Origin: Leptospira hartskeerlii
GTDB taxonomy: Bacteria > Spirochaetota > Leptospiria > Leptospirales > Leptospiraceae
Length of the DNA: 64,000 nucleotides
Reading direction: 5' to 3'
NCBI RefSeq assembly: GCF_002811475.1
Contig: NZ_NPDL01000009.1
Location: forward strand, 113,416-177,415
Made by a program: the position numbers and the translations under genes. Below are positions 28,315 through 37,180 of the stretch, in pieces. Within the stretch, counting starts at the first letter, position 1. The number at the start of each line of letters is the position of its first letter. The notes below the pieces were generated by a model. That model was not told where the DNA came from and did not search any database. It saw nothing but the letters and a program-made list of their open reading frames with translations.

Positions 28315-29421
28315 ATGAGTTTAATATTCCATTCTACGACTCTCTTACTCGCAATTTCATTTTTCTATTGTTTTCCACTGGATCCAGAAAGAGTAAAGTC
28401 CCCCAGTTATAGAGAAGGTAGATATCATAATTTAGATCCGGACGAAGAATTGCAGGGAAAGTCTCCTTTAGCGATCCTACGTTGGAAACTCTTGGGACCT
28501 AAAGATCCTCCTGCAGTAGAAGGACTTACCGAAGAACTTCCTATAGTGCTCGAAAGAAACTCTAAGGACCTAGTCGCTCCCGAAGGAAAAGTCAGAGTGG
28601 TATGGTTCGGACATGCCACAGTTTGGATCTCTTCTACCTTTAAAGGGAAAACAGTAAATGTTCTGACGGATCCTATCTTTGAAGCTCCAATCCTAGTAAA
28701 TAGGCTAGTCAAACTTCCTATCCCAAAAGAGGATCTTCCTCTAGTGGACTTTGTGGTAGTAAGTCATGCTCATAGAGACCATCTCGACCGGGATACATTG
28801 AGATATTTGAGAAGTAAAAATCCGAACTTACAGATACTTCTTCCCTCTGGAATGAAATCATTTTCGGAAGAAGAAAATTTAGGATCTACTGTTTCCCAAG
28901 AGTTGGGCCAGGTTAGCACAAAAGAATCCGTAAAAATCACATTTCTTCCTGCACACCACTGGAGTAGAATGGGGTTCACTGACACGAACCAATACTTTTG
29001 GGGAAGTTATTCCTTAGAAGCGCAGGGAAAGATCATCTACTTTGCGGGAGATACTGGATATTCTTCTCATTTTAAGAATATCTCGGAACGTCTGGGAAAA
29101 CCGGTGGATCTTGCACTTCTTCCTATCGGGGCTTATAAACCAAGATGGTTTATGAAATACGCGCATATCGGACCGGAGGAAGCGTTGGTTGCGACCAAGG
29201 ATCTGAATGCAAAGTCATTTGCACCGATCCATTGGGGGACATTTCCTTTAGGAGATGATCTACCAAAGGAGCCTATGTTGGACCTCAAACAAAGACTTAC
29301 CTTCCCTTCTTCTCCCGATACAAAAGGACTCTATCCTACTTCGGATGGAATTTCCTGGGGAAGTAAAGACGGGGTCAAAATTGTACCTTGGACTATAGGC
29401 AGCGGCATAGACTTGGAATGA
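28315..29421 (+). CDS. MBL-fold hydrolase, NAPE-PLD-like, probable lipoprotein
   Basis: Metallo-beta-lactamase-fold phosphodiesterase. Metal ligands: HATVWI, SHAHRDHLDRDTL (HxHxDH), LPAHHWSRMG, FAGDTGYSSHF and APIHWGTF. The MRWFMKYAHIGPEEAL-type segment and overall layout match N-acyl-phosphatidylethanolamine-hydrolysing phospholipase D relatives, which act on membrane phospholipids. I prefer the ATG at 28315 (MSLIFHSTTLLLAISFFYC), because it gives a lipoprotein-type signal with Cys in FFYC; an upstream in-frame ATG at 28288 would add nine polar residues. It is followed by a terminator-like hairpin before the next gene. Confidence 0.87.
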   Translation: MSLIFHSTTLLLAISFFYCFPLDPERVKSPSYREGRYHNLDPDEELQGKSPLAILRWKLLGPKDPPAVEGLTEELPIVLERNSKDLVAPEGKVRVVWFGHATVWISSTFKGKTVNVLTDPIFEAPILVNRLVKLPIPKEDLPLVDFVVVSHAHRDHLDRDTLRYLRSKNPNLQILLPSGMKSFSEEENLGSTVSQELGQVSTKESVKITFLPAHHWSRMGFTDTNQYFWGSYSLEAQGKIIYFAGDTGYSSHFKNISERLGKPVDLALLPIGAYKPRWFMKYAHIGPEEALVATKDLNAKSFAPIHWGTFPLGDDLPKEPMLDLKQRLTFPSSPDTKGLYPTSDGISWGSKDGVKIVPWTIGSGIDLE

Positions 29422-29451
29422 TTTGGAAATTTATATCGTAAGAAAAAACAT

Positions 29452-29505
29452 AGCCTCCCGGAACTATTCCTGAATTCTGGCATAGAACTGTGTCCCGGAG
29501 GCTTT
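29452..29505 (+). terminator. Hairpin after the MBL hydrolase gene
   Basis: AGCCTCC (29452-29458) pairs with GGAGGCT (29497-29503), flanked by CGG/CCG that can add pairs, followed by a short T stretch. It ends only 10 bases before the next start codon, so it may also influence translation of that gene. Confidence 0.5.
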
Positions 29506-29514
29506 CCGTCCAAA

Positions 29515-30486
29515 ATGAGATCCGAAACTAAATCGTCGTCATTCCTTCATTATATTATCTTAATACTACTAACCTTCTCCACTTCTCTATTTGCTGTAGG
29601 AGGAGAAGCACCTTTTAGCTTGGCCCAGGCAAAAACGGACTCTCAACCGGAACGATCAAAAAAAGAAGAAAGAAGAGTGGACCAAAGAAAAGGTCGCTGG
29701 TCCTTCCAATGGGGATATAACAGAGATTCTTATACTCAAAGTGATATCAACTTTAAGGGACCTGGATATCATTTTACATTAAAAGATGTGGTTGCCAGGG
29801 ACAAACCGGAACAATTTTCCACAGACGTATATCTGAATCCCTCACTTTGGGAAATTCCACAGTACAATTTTAAACTTACTTACTATCTAACGGACAATCT
29901 GTTCATCGCATTCGGACAAGATCATATGAAATATGTAATGTCCAGAGGACAGGCTGCAAACATAAGCGGATACATAGATCCTAACGCAATAGAATGGGCA
30001 AGACTTCATACTTCTTTCGAATCTGCTCCTTATGCATTATTATTTCCTAATAATATAAATCAGTTCGCAGGATACCATGGAGGAGAAACAATCAATATCA
30101 CTCCGGATTTCCTGAAATTCGAACATACAGACGGACTCAATTATCTATTTGTAGATGTTGGATACGTGGCACCACTCTGGGTTTCTCCAAATGGAGAGAA
30201 CGCACTCAGCTTAGTTGGTTCAGTCGGAGGTGGTCCGGTAGTTTGTAGAAGTGATGTAAGACTTTTTGGAGAAGGTCATAATAATCGATTCCATCTTTCC
30301 GGATACGGAGTCTCCGGATATTCCGCACTTAGGATCGACTTGTTCAAATCCTTCTTCTTTGAATTCGGAGCAAAAGGTGGATATATAGATCTAACAAGTA
30401 TCTACACAAACGGAAAATCCAAAGACCGCGCCACACAGAATTTCGGATTTGTGGAAATGATTGCCTCCGCAGGCATCACTTTTTAA
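29515..30486 (+). CDS. Putative outer-membrane beta-barrel protein
   Basis: A 323-aa exported protein with a signal peptide (hydrophobic core [19 protein letters not shown]). The mature protein is rich in alternating aromatic/polar strands ([55 protein letters not shown]) and ends in an aromatic residue (ASAGITF), the usual beta-signal of outer-membrane barrels. No family is recognised. ruvA follows after 11 bases on the same strand, an unrelated function, so co-transcription may be incidental. Confidence 0.7.
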   Translation: MRSETKSSSFLHYIILILLTFSTSLFAVGGEAPFSLAQAKTDSQPERSKKEERRVDQRKGRWSFQWGYNRDSYTQSDINFKGPGYHFTLKDVVARDKPEQFSTDVYLNPSLWEIPQYNFKLTYYLTDNLFIAFGQDHMKYVMSRGQAANISGYIDPNAIEWARLHTSFESAPYALLFPNNINQFAGYHGGETINITPDFLKFEHTDGLNYLFVDVGYVAPLWVSPNGENALSLVGSVGGGPVVCRSDVRLFGEGHNNRFHLSGYGVSGYSALRIDLFKSFFFEFGAKGGYIDLTSIYTNGKSKDRATQNFGFVEMIASAGITF

Positions 30487-30497
30487 ACTTTCCCGAC

Positions 30498-31133
30498 ATG
30501 ATCTCAGGACTACAAGGTTCTATCCGAAAACTAGAAGTAGGCTCCGTGCACTTAGATGTTCACGGAGTAACTTATGAAATCGTAATTTCATTCAAGACCT
30601 ATTGGGAACTGAAAGAATTCCAAACTTCCGCAAAAGAAGTCCGACTTCATATCCATCACTCCATCACCGAAAGAGGACAAAAGCTTTTCGGATTCTTACA
30701 AGAAAGAGATAAAGAATTTTTTAAAGTAATGAAAGGCTTGCACGGAATCGGAGAAATGACCGCGCTCAAAGTATTATCCTTCTTCAGTCCCTGGGAATTG
30801 CATAAGATCGCTTCTTCCGGAGAAGCAAAGGACTTGGAAAAAATTCCGAAGGTCAGAGCCAAGACTTCCGAGAAAATATTTTTCGAAGTAAAACAAAACC
30901 TGAAAAAACTGGAGCTATTTTTAGAAGCAGGGCCGGAAGATCCATCTATCCCGCAAACTTCCAAAGAAAAACTTCCTTCTCCTGAAGATCGTTTTAAAGA
31001 AACAGCAGTGCAAGCACTCGTTCAATTGGGTTTCGAAGACAAGTCTGCTCTCAAGGAAGTGGAGAAGGTCCTTAAAAAACAAAACTTCACGGATACAGGA
31101 GAACTGATCCGAGAAATATTAAAGAATCTTTAA
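30498..31133 (+). CDS. ruvA: Holliday junction branch migration protein RuvA
   Basis: RuvA binds four-way junctions and loads the RuvB motor during recombinational repair. Its 211 aa is normal. The N-terminal OB fold starts [57 protein letters not shown] leads into the helix-hairpin-helix region [16 protein letters not shown] and [17 protein letters not shown]; the C-terminal three-helix domain that contacts RuvB is [25 protein letters not shown]. No ruvB or ruvC is adjacent in this window. The convergent gene downstream is separated by palindromes. Confidence 0.96.
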   Translation: MISGLQGSIRKLEVGSVHLDVHGVTYEIVISFKTYWELKEFQTSAKEVRLHIHHSITERGQKLFGFLQERDKEFFKVMKGLHGIGEMTALKVLSFFSPWELHKIASSGEAKDLEKIPKVRAKTSEKIFFEVKQNLKKLELFLEAGPEDPSIPQTSKEKLPSPEDRFKETAVQALVQLGFEDKSALKEVEKVLKKQNFTDTGELIREILKNL

Positions 31134-31160
31134 GTAGATCGCGCGGGGGAATCATTCCTA

Positions 31161-31176
31161 TGTTGGAATTCCAACA
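31161..31176. repeat. Copy of 16-bp palindromic intergenic element (perfect)
   Basis: TGTTGGAATTCCAACA is a perfect 16-bp palindrome fitting TGTNGGANNTCCNACA, located between the convergent ruvA and DUF819 genes and flanked by CGCGCG-rich sequence. Confidence 0.6.
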
Positions 31177-31186
31177 TCGCGCGCAT

Positions 31187-31219
31187 TTAAAAAAATCGCG
31201 CGGAATCAATATTCCGCGC
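31187..31219 (-). terminator. Intrinsic terminator of the DUF819 gene
   Basis: GCGCGGAAT (31198-31206), loop CAAT, ATTCCGCGC (31211-31219): a perfect 9-bp stem. Read on the minus strand it is followed by GATTTTTTT, so it should terminate the gene ending at 31228. Confidence 0.8.
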
Positions 31220-31227
31220 CTTCTTTC

Positions 31228-32367
31228 TCACCTCGCCAAGAACCAATACACGGCCAGACCTAAATAATTCCCTACCGCATAACCGATCAGTCCCGTTAAG
31301 ATTCCCAAAATCAGCACCCCTTTATTCCCAATCGCCGCAGCAACAGAAGGCACAAACGCAGGACCATAAATGCTGGAAACAGAAGTGATAATCCAAGTAT
31401 CCACAGGGATCTTAAACAAAATTCCGAAAATCAAATGAAGAAGGATCGCAATCGACATAGTCGCAAGCACGATTAAAAGAACACCGGAAGCACCCTTAAC
31501 CAAACTTCCGAAATCCGCCAAAAAACCGATGGCAACAGAGAATATTAGAATAAAATAATATCCGACAGGATAAATATCCAAACTTCTTACTTTTTTAGAA
31601 AATGATATCCCGATTCCCCACGTAGTAATTCCCAAAAGGATGAAGGGTGCAGAAGCAGTTCCGAAAATTACTTGAGAGATCCCGAGAGAAGCACCAAGTC
31701 CCAAAATGGAGAGAACAATTCCTAATAACAAACTTACGACTGGATTTTTAGGGGAAACCTTAGCTTCTGAAACTGCTCCTTCTTCGACCTCCCCTACAAC
31801 CTCAGGCTTTAGAAAAATAGAATATACTTTTTTGGAAAAACTAAGCAGAAATAAAAGATAAGTCCCGCCAATCAAAAGATCCACCGTGTTCACGAGTGCA
31901 ATTGTTGCCTTGCCTGCATCCAGCGCCAGACCGATCGCATTTGAATTCGGAGTTCCTCCCGTATATAAGCCAGCAAGCATCCCGCCTATTTTGGAAGATT
32001 CAGGATGTAGAGAGCTTAAGAAAAATCCTACGGAAACGGAAGAGATCGCGACAGCAATACAGGAAAGAAAGAAGGAGAATAATGCAAGTCTTGCTTCTTT
32101 AATTCCTCGTCCAAAATCGGAAGAAGCAAGTAAGAGCGGGATCGCGATTGGAATAGAAATTTCGGAAACTGATTCTGCAATCTTCTTAGGCAAAAACTCA
32201 CTTGGGATCAAGTTACCTAATATAATTCCGGAAGCGTAACATAGAACGACGGGACCTAAAAACCCAAGCCATTTGTGCTTCTTGGAAAGACTTCCTGCCA
32301 ACCATGGAAATCCCAGAATGAATCCTAAAAATAAAACAGAGATTATCCAATGGAATACTTCAGACAT
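31228..32367 (-). CDS. DUF819 family integral membrane protein
   Basis: A 379-aa polytopic protein with about 10-11 hydrophobic helices. The sequence (LSKKHKWLGFLGPVVLCYASGIILGN; PIAIPLLLASSDFGRG; GGMLAGLYTGGTPNSNAIGLALDAG; SSIYGPAFVPSVAAAIGNKGVLILGILTGLIGYAVGNYLG) matches the DUF819 (YjcL-like) family, a transporter-like group of unknown substrate. The inverted-repeat-like halves, with conserved GGTPN and YGPAFVP segments, suggest a two-repeat transporter fold. Monocistronic with its own terminator. Function unknown. Confidence 0.88.
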   Translation of the reverse strand: MSEVFHWIISVLFLGFILGFPWLAGSLSKKHKWLGFLGPVVLCYASGIILGNLIPSEFLPKKIAESVSEISIPIAIPLLLASSDFGRGIKEARLALFSFFLSCIAVAISSVSVGFFLSSLHPESSKIGGMLAGLYTGGTPNSNAIGLALDAGKATIALVNTVDLLIGGTYLLFLLSFSKKVYSIFLKPEVVGEVEEGAVSEAKVSPKNPVVSLLLGIVLSILGLGASLGISQVIFGTASAPFILLGITTWGIGISFSKKVRSLDIYPVGYYFILIFSVAIGFLADFGSLVKGASGVLLIVLATMSIAILLHLIFGILFKIPVDTWIITSVSSIYGPAFVPSVAAAIGNKGVLILGILTGLIGYAVGNYLGLAVYWFLAR

Positions 32368-32582
32368 TCTTCTCTCCTGATCTTTTTCCGAATGTATCGA
32401 AAGATCTCCGGGACTATCCCAAATCCCATCCTCATAAATAACAGATTTAATTCTGCTATATTGAATTTTGCTAAAAATTCAGGCCAATAAACTGGGTCAT
32501 AGAATCATATATTGATCCTCTCTAAAAGTCGAAAAAATCCTGCAAAATCGGCGATTCCGAACAGTTTATCGCAGCCAAATTC
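32368..32582. other. Intergenic region, nothing recognisable
   Basis: Left part of the divergent region between the DUF819 and doxX-type genes. It has no reading frame, hairpin with T-run or repeat that I can support; it should contain the promoter of the DUF819 gene. Confidence 0.45.
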
Positions 32583-32603
32583 CAGGTTAGGAGTTCCTAC
32601 CTG
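32583..32603. repeat. Imperfect palindrome related to the 16-bp element
   Basis: CAGG...TAGGAGTTCCTA...CCTG: inverted arms with one unpaired T. The core AGGAGTTCCTA is of the same type as the elements at 8579, 8721, 31161 and 33347 but with a less exact outer part. Confidence 0.45.
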
Positions 32604-32665
32604 AAAAAATTTCCGATTTTGGGCCGACCCTGGTGAAAAAAACTTGTAAGAAATACTTCATATTC

Positions 32666-32711
32666 AAAGTAATATACTTTAATAATAAACTATTAATTCC
32701 TAAATTAATAG
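32666..32711 (+). promoter_or_regulatory. Two inverted repeats upstream of the DoxX gene (operator candidates)
   Basis: AAAGTA-ATA-TACTTT (32666-32680) and CTATTAATT-CCTA-AATTAATAG (32690-32711), the second with perfect 9-bp arms, lie immediately before the ribosome binding site GAAGGAAG (32711-32718) of the gene at 32727. Their position overlaps the expected promoter, so repression by a dimeric regulator is likely (inference). There is no T-run, so neither is a terminator. Confidence 0.55.
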
Positions 32712-32726
32712 AAGGAAGTATTCAAA

Positions 32727-33173
32727 ATGTTAGAAACACTTTTAGCAACCAGCAACGATATCGTCCCACTGGTCTTAAGATTAACCCTCGGGATCGTAAT
32801 CTTCCCACATGGCGCACAAAAATTATTGGGTTGGTTCGGTGGTTACGGCTTCAAAGGAACCTACGGTTATTTTACTCAAACAGCAGGACTTCCAGGGATC
32901 ATCGCTTTCTTAATCATCATAGGTGAATCATTCGGTTCCGTAGCGCTGGTCCTCGGACTGCTCACTCGTGTTTCCGCAATCGGTATCGGCATTATCATGC
33001 TTGGAGCGGCACTACTCGTTCACAGAGAACATGGATTTTTCATCAACTGGTTCGGAACTCAAAAAGGGGAAGGTTATGAATTCCAAATATTAGCCATCGG
33101 ACTTGCGATCGCTTTAGCAATCGTAGGTGGCGGAGCTTACTCCTTGGATCTTGCTATCCTTTCTTCACTCTAA
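32727..33173 (+). CDS. DoxX family membrane protein
   Basis: A 148-aa membrane protein with four hydrophobic helices. VLRLTLGIVIFPHGAQKLLGWFGGYGFKGTYGYFTQTAGLPG is the DoxX signature (first helix with HGAQK and FGG), followed by FLIIIGESFGSVALVLGLLTRV, AIGIGIIMLGAALLVH and AIALAIVGGGAYSLD. DoxX proteins are linked in other bacteria to quinone or thiol redox stress and sulphur oxidation complexes (established for relatives, not shown here). It has a strong RBS, is monocistronic, and has a terminator after and operator-like repeats before it. Confidence 0.92.
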   Translation: MLETLLATSNDIVPLVLRLTLGIVIFPHGAQKLLGWFGGYGFKGTYGYFTQTAGLPGIIAFLIIIGESFGSVALVLGLLTRVSAIGIGIIMLGAALLVHREHGFFINWFGTQKGEGYEFQILAIGLAIALAIVGGGAYSLDLAILSSL

Positions 33174-33179
33174 TCTTAT

Positions 33180-33215
33180 AAATCCTCCCTGCATTATGCC
33201 TCCGGAGGATTTTTC
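33180..33215 (+). terminator. Intrinsic terminator of the DoxX gene
   Basis: AAATCCTCC (33180-33188) pairs with GGAGGATTT (33204-33212), followed by TTTC. It lies directly after the stop codon. Confidence 0.75.
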
Positions 33216-33224
33216 ATGTACTAC

Positions 33225-33295
33225 CCGCCAGGGATGCGAAGGACTTTAGTCCCGCAGGGACGAGCCCGAAGCAGCCCAGTCCCGCCCCAGGCGGG
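33225..33295. repeat. GC-rich intergenic repeat, copy A
   Basis: A stretch much richer in G+C than its surroundings, containing small hairpins (GGACT-TT-AGTCC at 33241; GTCCC-GCA-GGGAC at 33249; CCCGCC-CCA-GGCGGG at 33281-33295). Bases 33225-33277 resemble the reverse complement of 52279-52332: both begin CCGC..AGGGAT.CG.AGG and end AGCCCG.AG.AGCCC. Confidence 0.55.
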
Positions 33296-33346
33296 AGGCG
33301 GCCAAAACCCGTTGGACCAAGGTTTGTCTTAGCATTTCAATGCCCT

Positions 33347-33362
33347 TGTGGGAACTCCTACC
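33347..33362. repeat. Copy of 16-bp palindromic intergenic element
   Basis: TGTGGGAACTCCTACC fits TGTNGGANNTCCNACA except for the last base. It is about 90 bases upstream of sucC. Confidence 0.5.
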
Positions 33363-33450
33363 GAAAGGGGATGGACAGGATTCTTCCAGGTAAAATCCTT
33401 AGAAAAAGCATTCCAAACTGAACTCACATCCAAAAAAACAAGGTTGATTC

Positions 33451-34623
33451 ATGAAAATTCACGAGTACCAGGCCAAGGAAATCCTGAGACGCCATAACGC
33501 CAAAGTTCCTTTCGGCGTAGTAATTGATAAAAAAGAAGACGGTGCAAAAGCCCACGAAGAAGTTTCTTCCAAAACGGGAGCTTCTGTTGTAGTCGTAAAA
33601 GCCCAAATCCATGCCGGTGGTAGGGGAAAAGGCGGTGGAGTTAAAGTTACCAAAACGAAAGAAGACGCATTAGCAGCTATCGATAAGATCCTGGGCATGC
33701 AGCTTATCACTCCTCAAACAGGTCCTGAAGGTAAAAAAGTTTTAAAAGTTTATCTCGAGCAAGGGATCAATATCGCGAAGGAATTTTATTTAAGCGTATT
33801 ATTAGATCGTGCGATCCGCAAAACAATCATCATGGCTTCGACCGAAGGTGGTATGGAGATCGAAGAAGTTGCTGAAACTCATCCTGAAAAGATCCTAAAG
33901 ATCGCTATCGATCCAGGTATCGGATTACAACCGAACCAAGCTTCTCAACTCGCTTTCGACCTGGGACTTCCTACTGAATCTCATAAATCTTTCAAAGCTC
34001 TTCTTACTTCCGTTTATAATGCTTATATTAAAGAAGATGCATCTTTATTAGAGATCAACCCTTTGATCCTTACAAAAGAGAACGAAATCGTTGCGGGTGA
34101 CTGTAAGATGGATTTAGATGAGAACGCTCTTTATCGCCATCCTGAAAACGCTGCATTTAGAGACATTTCCGAAGAAGATCCTTTGGAAGTACAAGCCAGC
34201 GAATATAATATCAACTATGTTAAGTTAGATGGGAACATCGGCTGTATGGTAAACGGTGCCGGTCTTGCAATGGCAACCATGGACATCGTCAAACTTGCCG
34301 GTGCTGAACCTGCAAACTTCCTAGACGTAGGTGGTGGAGCTAACGTTACTACTGTTACCAACGGATTCAAACTGATCTTAGGCGATCCGAACGTGAAAGG
34401 GATCTTTGTAAATATCTTCGGAGGTATTGTTCGCTGCGACAGAGTAGCAAACGGGATCATCGAAGCGGCTAAAGCTGTAAATATCCACGTTCCGTTAGTC
34501 GTTCGTCTGAAAGGGACCAACGCGGAAGAAGGAAAAAGGATCTTAAACGAATCCGGTCTCAACATCATCGCGGAAGAAGATCTTCGTACCGCGGCCAAAA
34601 AAGTGGCGGAAGCCATTAAATAA
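33451..34623 (+). CDS. sucC: Succinyl-CoA synthetase beta subunit (ADP-forming)
   Basis: The beta subunit binds nucleotide and couples succinyl-CoA cleavage to ATP/GTP formation in the TCA cycle. Its 390 aa is canonical. [24 protein letters not shown] is the classic N-terminus; the ATP-grasp domain has [29 protein letters not shown] and [17 protein letters not shown] carry metal-binding residues; [24 protein letters not shown] and [10 protein letters not shown] lie in the C-terminal flavodoxin-like domain. sucD follows after 26 bases. Confidence 0.98.
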   Translation: MKIHEYQAKEILRRHNAKVPFGVVIDKKEDGAKAHEEVSSKTGASVVVVKAQIHAGGRGKGGGVKVTKTKEDALAAIDKILGMQLITPQTGPEGKKVLKVYLEQGINIAKEFYLSVLLDRAIRKTIIMASTEGGMEIEEVAETHPEKILKIAIDPGIGLQPNQASQLAFDLGLPTESHKSFKALLTSVYNAYIKEDASLLEINPLILTKENEIVAGDCKMDLDENALYRHPENAAFRDISEEDPLEVQASEYNINYVKLDGNIGCMVNGAGLAMATMDIVKLAGAEPANFLDVGGGANVTTVTNGFKLILGDPNVKGIFVNIFGGIVRCDRVANGIIEAAKAVNIHVPLVVRLKGTNAEEGKRILNESGLNIIAEEDLRTAAKKVAEAIK

Positions 34624-34649
34624 AAAACATAAGGTTAACTTAATATAAC

Positions 34650-35534
34650 ATGGCAGTATTAGTAGATAACAATACGAAAGTCGTAGTACAAGGTATTACC
34701 GGAAAAGAAGGTTCTTTCCATGCGCAGCAGATGATCGAATACGGAACCAATGTAGTCGGCGGTGTCACTCCAGGAAAAGGGGGACAAAAAGCGGACTTAG
34801 TAGGTAAGGCAGTTCCGGTATTCAACAGTCTAAAAGACGCGATGGAAAAAGAAGGTGCGAATGCATCTATCATTTTCGTTCCGCCTCCATTTGCAGCTGA
34901 CGCTATCTTAGAGGGAATTTTTAACGAGATCCCTTTAGTGGTATGTATTACTGAAGGAATTCCAACGCACGATATGCTAAAAGTGTATAGCGCTTTAAGA
35001 AATTCCAAAACCAGACTGATCGGACCGAATTGTCCTGGGATCATTTCCCCTAAATACAATGTAAAGATGGGGATCATGCCAGGCTTCATTCACCAAGCAG
35101 GAAGTATCGGTATTGTTTCTCGTTCCGGAACCTTAACTTACGAATCAGTTGCTCAACTTAGCCAACACGGTTTAGGACAATCCACCGTGATCGGTATCGG
35201 TGGAGATCCAGTTCCAGGAATGAATCACACGGAAGCAGTCAGACTTCTGAACGAAGACCCTGAAACTAAAGGGATCGTGATGATCGGAGAGATCGGCGGA
35301 ACCTCGGAAGAGGAAGCAGCTGCTTACATCAAAGCGAATGTTAAAAAACCTGTAGTAGGATTTATCGCAGGCCAAACTGCACCTCCTGGAAAAAGGATGG
35401 GACATGCCGGCGCGATCATCAGTGGAGGAATGGGAACAGCTTCTTCCAAGATGAAAGCTATGCAGGATGCAGGTATTTCAGTTTGCCAATCTATCGCCGA
35501 AGTCGGCGAAAAAATGAAAAAAGCATTAGGTTAA
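34650..35534 (+). CDS. sucD: Succinyl-CoA synthetase alpha subunit
   Basis: The alpha subunit carries the phosphohistidine and binds CoA. Its 294 aa is canonical. [45 protein letters not shown] is the CoA-binding start; [12 protein letters not shown] and [12 protein letters not shown] are family signatures; the active-site His is in [14 protein letters not shown] near residue 250. Forms the enzyme with sucC immediately upstream. A TolC-type outer-membrane gene follows after 29 bases on the same strand. Confidence 0.98.
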   Translation: MAVLVDNNTKVVVQGITGKEGSFHAQQMIEYGTNVVGGVTPGKGGQKADLVGKAVPVFNSLKDAMEKEGANASIIFVPPPFAADAILEGIFNEIPLVVCITEGIPTHDMLKVYSALRNSKTRLIGPNCPGIISPKYNVKMGIMPGFIHQAGSIGIVSRSGTLTYESVAQLSQHGLGQSTVIGIGGDPVPGMNHTEAVRLLNEDPETKGIVMIGEIGGTSEEEAAAYIKANVKKPVVGFIAGQTAPPGKRMGHAGAIISGGMGTASSKMKAMQDAGISVCQSIAEVGEKMKKALG

Positions 35535-35563
35535 TCTAATACTTTAGATCGGGAGGAAAGGTT

Positions 35564-37162
35564 ATGAAATTAGAAAAAGGGAATTTTTGGACCAAAACAT
35601 TGAGCGGGAAGACGATCTCCGTCTTTTTAGTTTCGAGCCTCATCCTCCTTTCAGGTTTTTCCGGAGTATTCTCCCAAGAGAATAGATCCGGAAAAGTTTT
35701 GAAGTTAACCACAGAAGAGACAGTGAAAAGAGCTCTCGATAGTAACTTCAAACTACAAAACTTACGATACGAATTGGCAAAATCCGATTCGAGCTACTTA
35801 AAAGCCGAATCCCAATATTCTTGGAGATTAGTAGCCGACGGAAGTTTTAGACAAACAGTTCTTCCTTTAAACCAGAACAACGTCTTTACCGGAACAAAAA
35901 CTTCCGATGATACGATCAAAGGAGGGATTGAAAAAACGATCCGTGCAACCGGAACCTACTTCAAGTTAGAAGCAGGAAACAGAAGATTCGACTCCAACGC
36001 CTTCGAGGATAAGAGTAACCCTCTTACTTCCAGTTTCGCAGGACTCGCACTTCCTCCTCTTTATACCGGATTTATCACTGCTACAGTTTCCCAAGACCTA
36101 TTAAAGAACTCATTCGGTTATAAGGGAAGAAACCAGGAAAAGATCCTGGACAACCAAAAAGAAATGGCAAAAAACCAGGTCTCTTTACAGATCTCGGAAG
36201 CGATCGTAGGATCTCTTGTGGATTTCTGGGACTACTCAGTTAAATTACAGTCCTTAAAAACATTCCGCAGATTAAAAGAGAACGTAAGCAATATTCGAAA
36301 TCTTACAGTGCGTAAACAAGGGTTAGGACTTTCAGAAGGATTCGAAGTTAACCAATGGAACGCTCTACTCGCGCAAGCAGATAGCCAATTAGAAACCGCA
36401 GTCGTTCAAAAAGACGAAGCAAAAAGAAAATTAGCTCGTACTTTAAAATTAGAGAATGATTCCGATCTTTCCGAAGAGACAGACCTTATGGAAGAAATTC
36501 CTGAGAAACCTGACTACAATAAAGACCTAGAGATCGCTTACAAAAAGAGAGCGGATTATCTGAACGCAGTCAGAGAAAAAGAGATCGCTGAACTTATGCT
36601 AAAGAATGCAAAAAGTGATCAGTTGCCTGCTCTTACACTTTCTGGATCCGCTTCTTCTCAGGCTCAGACAATTACAAGTCCTGATAAAAATTTTATGGAC
36701 GCAACTGACGGTGTTCAGTCAGCGCGATACAAAGACTTCAACGGAAAAGTAAGTTTCTCTTATCCATTATTCGATAAGGGAGTTGCTGCAGGAAGAAGAG
36801 ACTCCGAAATTGGAGTTCGCCAAGCTAGCTTAAAAGAAACTGAAGTTAAGAATGAAGTAAGAGACGATCTGAGAGGAAGGATCGATTCTTTAGAAGCTAG
36901 TTATAAAATTTATAAAAACTCCATAGTCACCGAAAAAGAAACCCAAAACTATTATAACGGTGTGGTCCGAAGCTTCCAACAAGGAAGAGCGGATGCAGTC
37001 GCAGTTAAGAATGCTTTGGATACTTTGGTGAGAGACCAGCTCAGTCTTACTCAAGCAAAAGTGAATTTCAATATAGATCTAATGAGATACTATATCGCTA
37101 AGAATATGCTTTTAGAAAGATTCGACCTAGATGCAGAAAAACTGATTCCGCATTTGGATTAA
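35564..37162 (+). CDS. TolC-family outer-membrane protein
   Basis: A 532-aa exported protein with a signal peptide (SVFLVSSLILLSGFSGVFSQ). Long alpha-helical, heptad-rich segments (SLQISEAIVGSLVDFWDYSVKLQSLKTFRRLKENVSNIRNLTVRKQ; YLNAVREKEIAELMLKNAKSDQLPALTLSGSAS; LTQAKVNFNIDLMRYYIAKNMLLERFDLD) occur in two halves, as expected for the duplicated outer-membrane-efflux-protein fold of a trimeric channel. It has a good RBS (GGGAGGAAAGG) and lies 29 bases after sucD; a partner pump is not adjacent, although an RND transporter is encoded about 8 kb to the left. Confidence 0.9.
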   Translation: MKLEKGNFWTKTLSGKTISVFLVSSLILLSGFSGVFSQENRSGKVLKLTTEETVKRALDSNFKLQNLRYELAKSDSSYLKAESQYSWRLVADGSFRQTVLPLNQNNVFTGTKTSDDTIKGGIEKTIRATGTYFKLEAGNRRFDSNAFEDKSNPLTSSFAGLALPPLYTGFITATVSQDLLKNSFGYKGRNQEKILDNQKEMAKNQVSLQISEAIVGSLVDFWDYSVKLQSLKTFRRLKENVSNIRNLTVRKQGLGLSEGFEVNQWNALLAQADSQLETAVVQKDEAKRKLARTLKLENDSDLSEETDLMEEIPEKPDYNKDLEIAYKKRADYLNAVREKEIAELMLKNAKSDQLPALTLSGSASSQAQTITSPDKNFMDATDGVQSARYKDFNGKVSFSYPLFDKGVAAGRRDSEIGVRQASLKETEVKNEVRDDLRGRIDSLEASYKIYKNSIVTEKETQNYYNGVVRSFQQGRADAVAVKNALDTLVRDQLSLTQAKVNFNIDLMRYYIAKNMLLERFDLDAEKLIPHLD

Positions 37163-37180
37163 TAGGTTTTGTAGTTCTCA

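Noticed and set aside
28182..28412. 76-aa plus-strand frame ahead of the MBL hydrolase
   Set aside because: Overlaps the real gene in another frame and has Lys/Phe-rich random-like composition.
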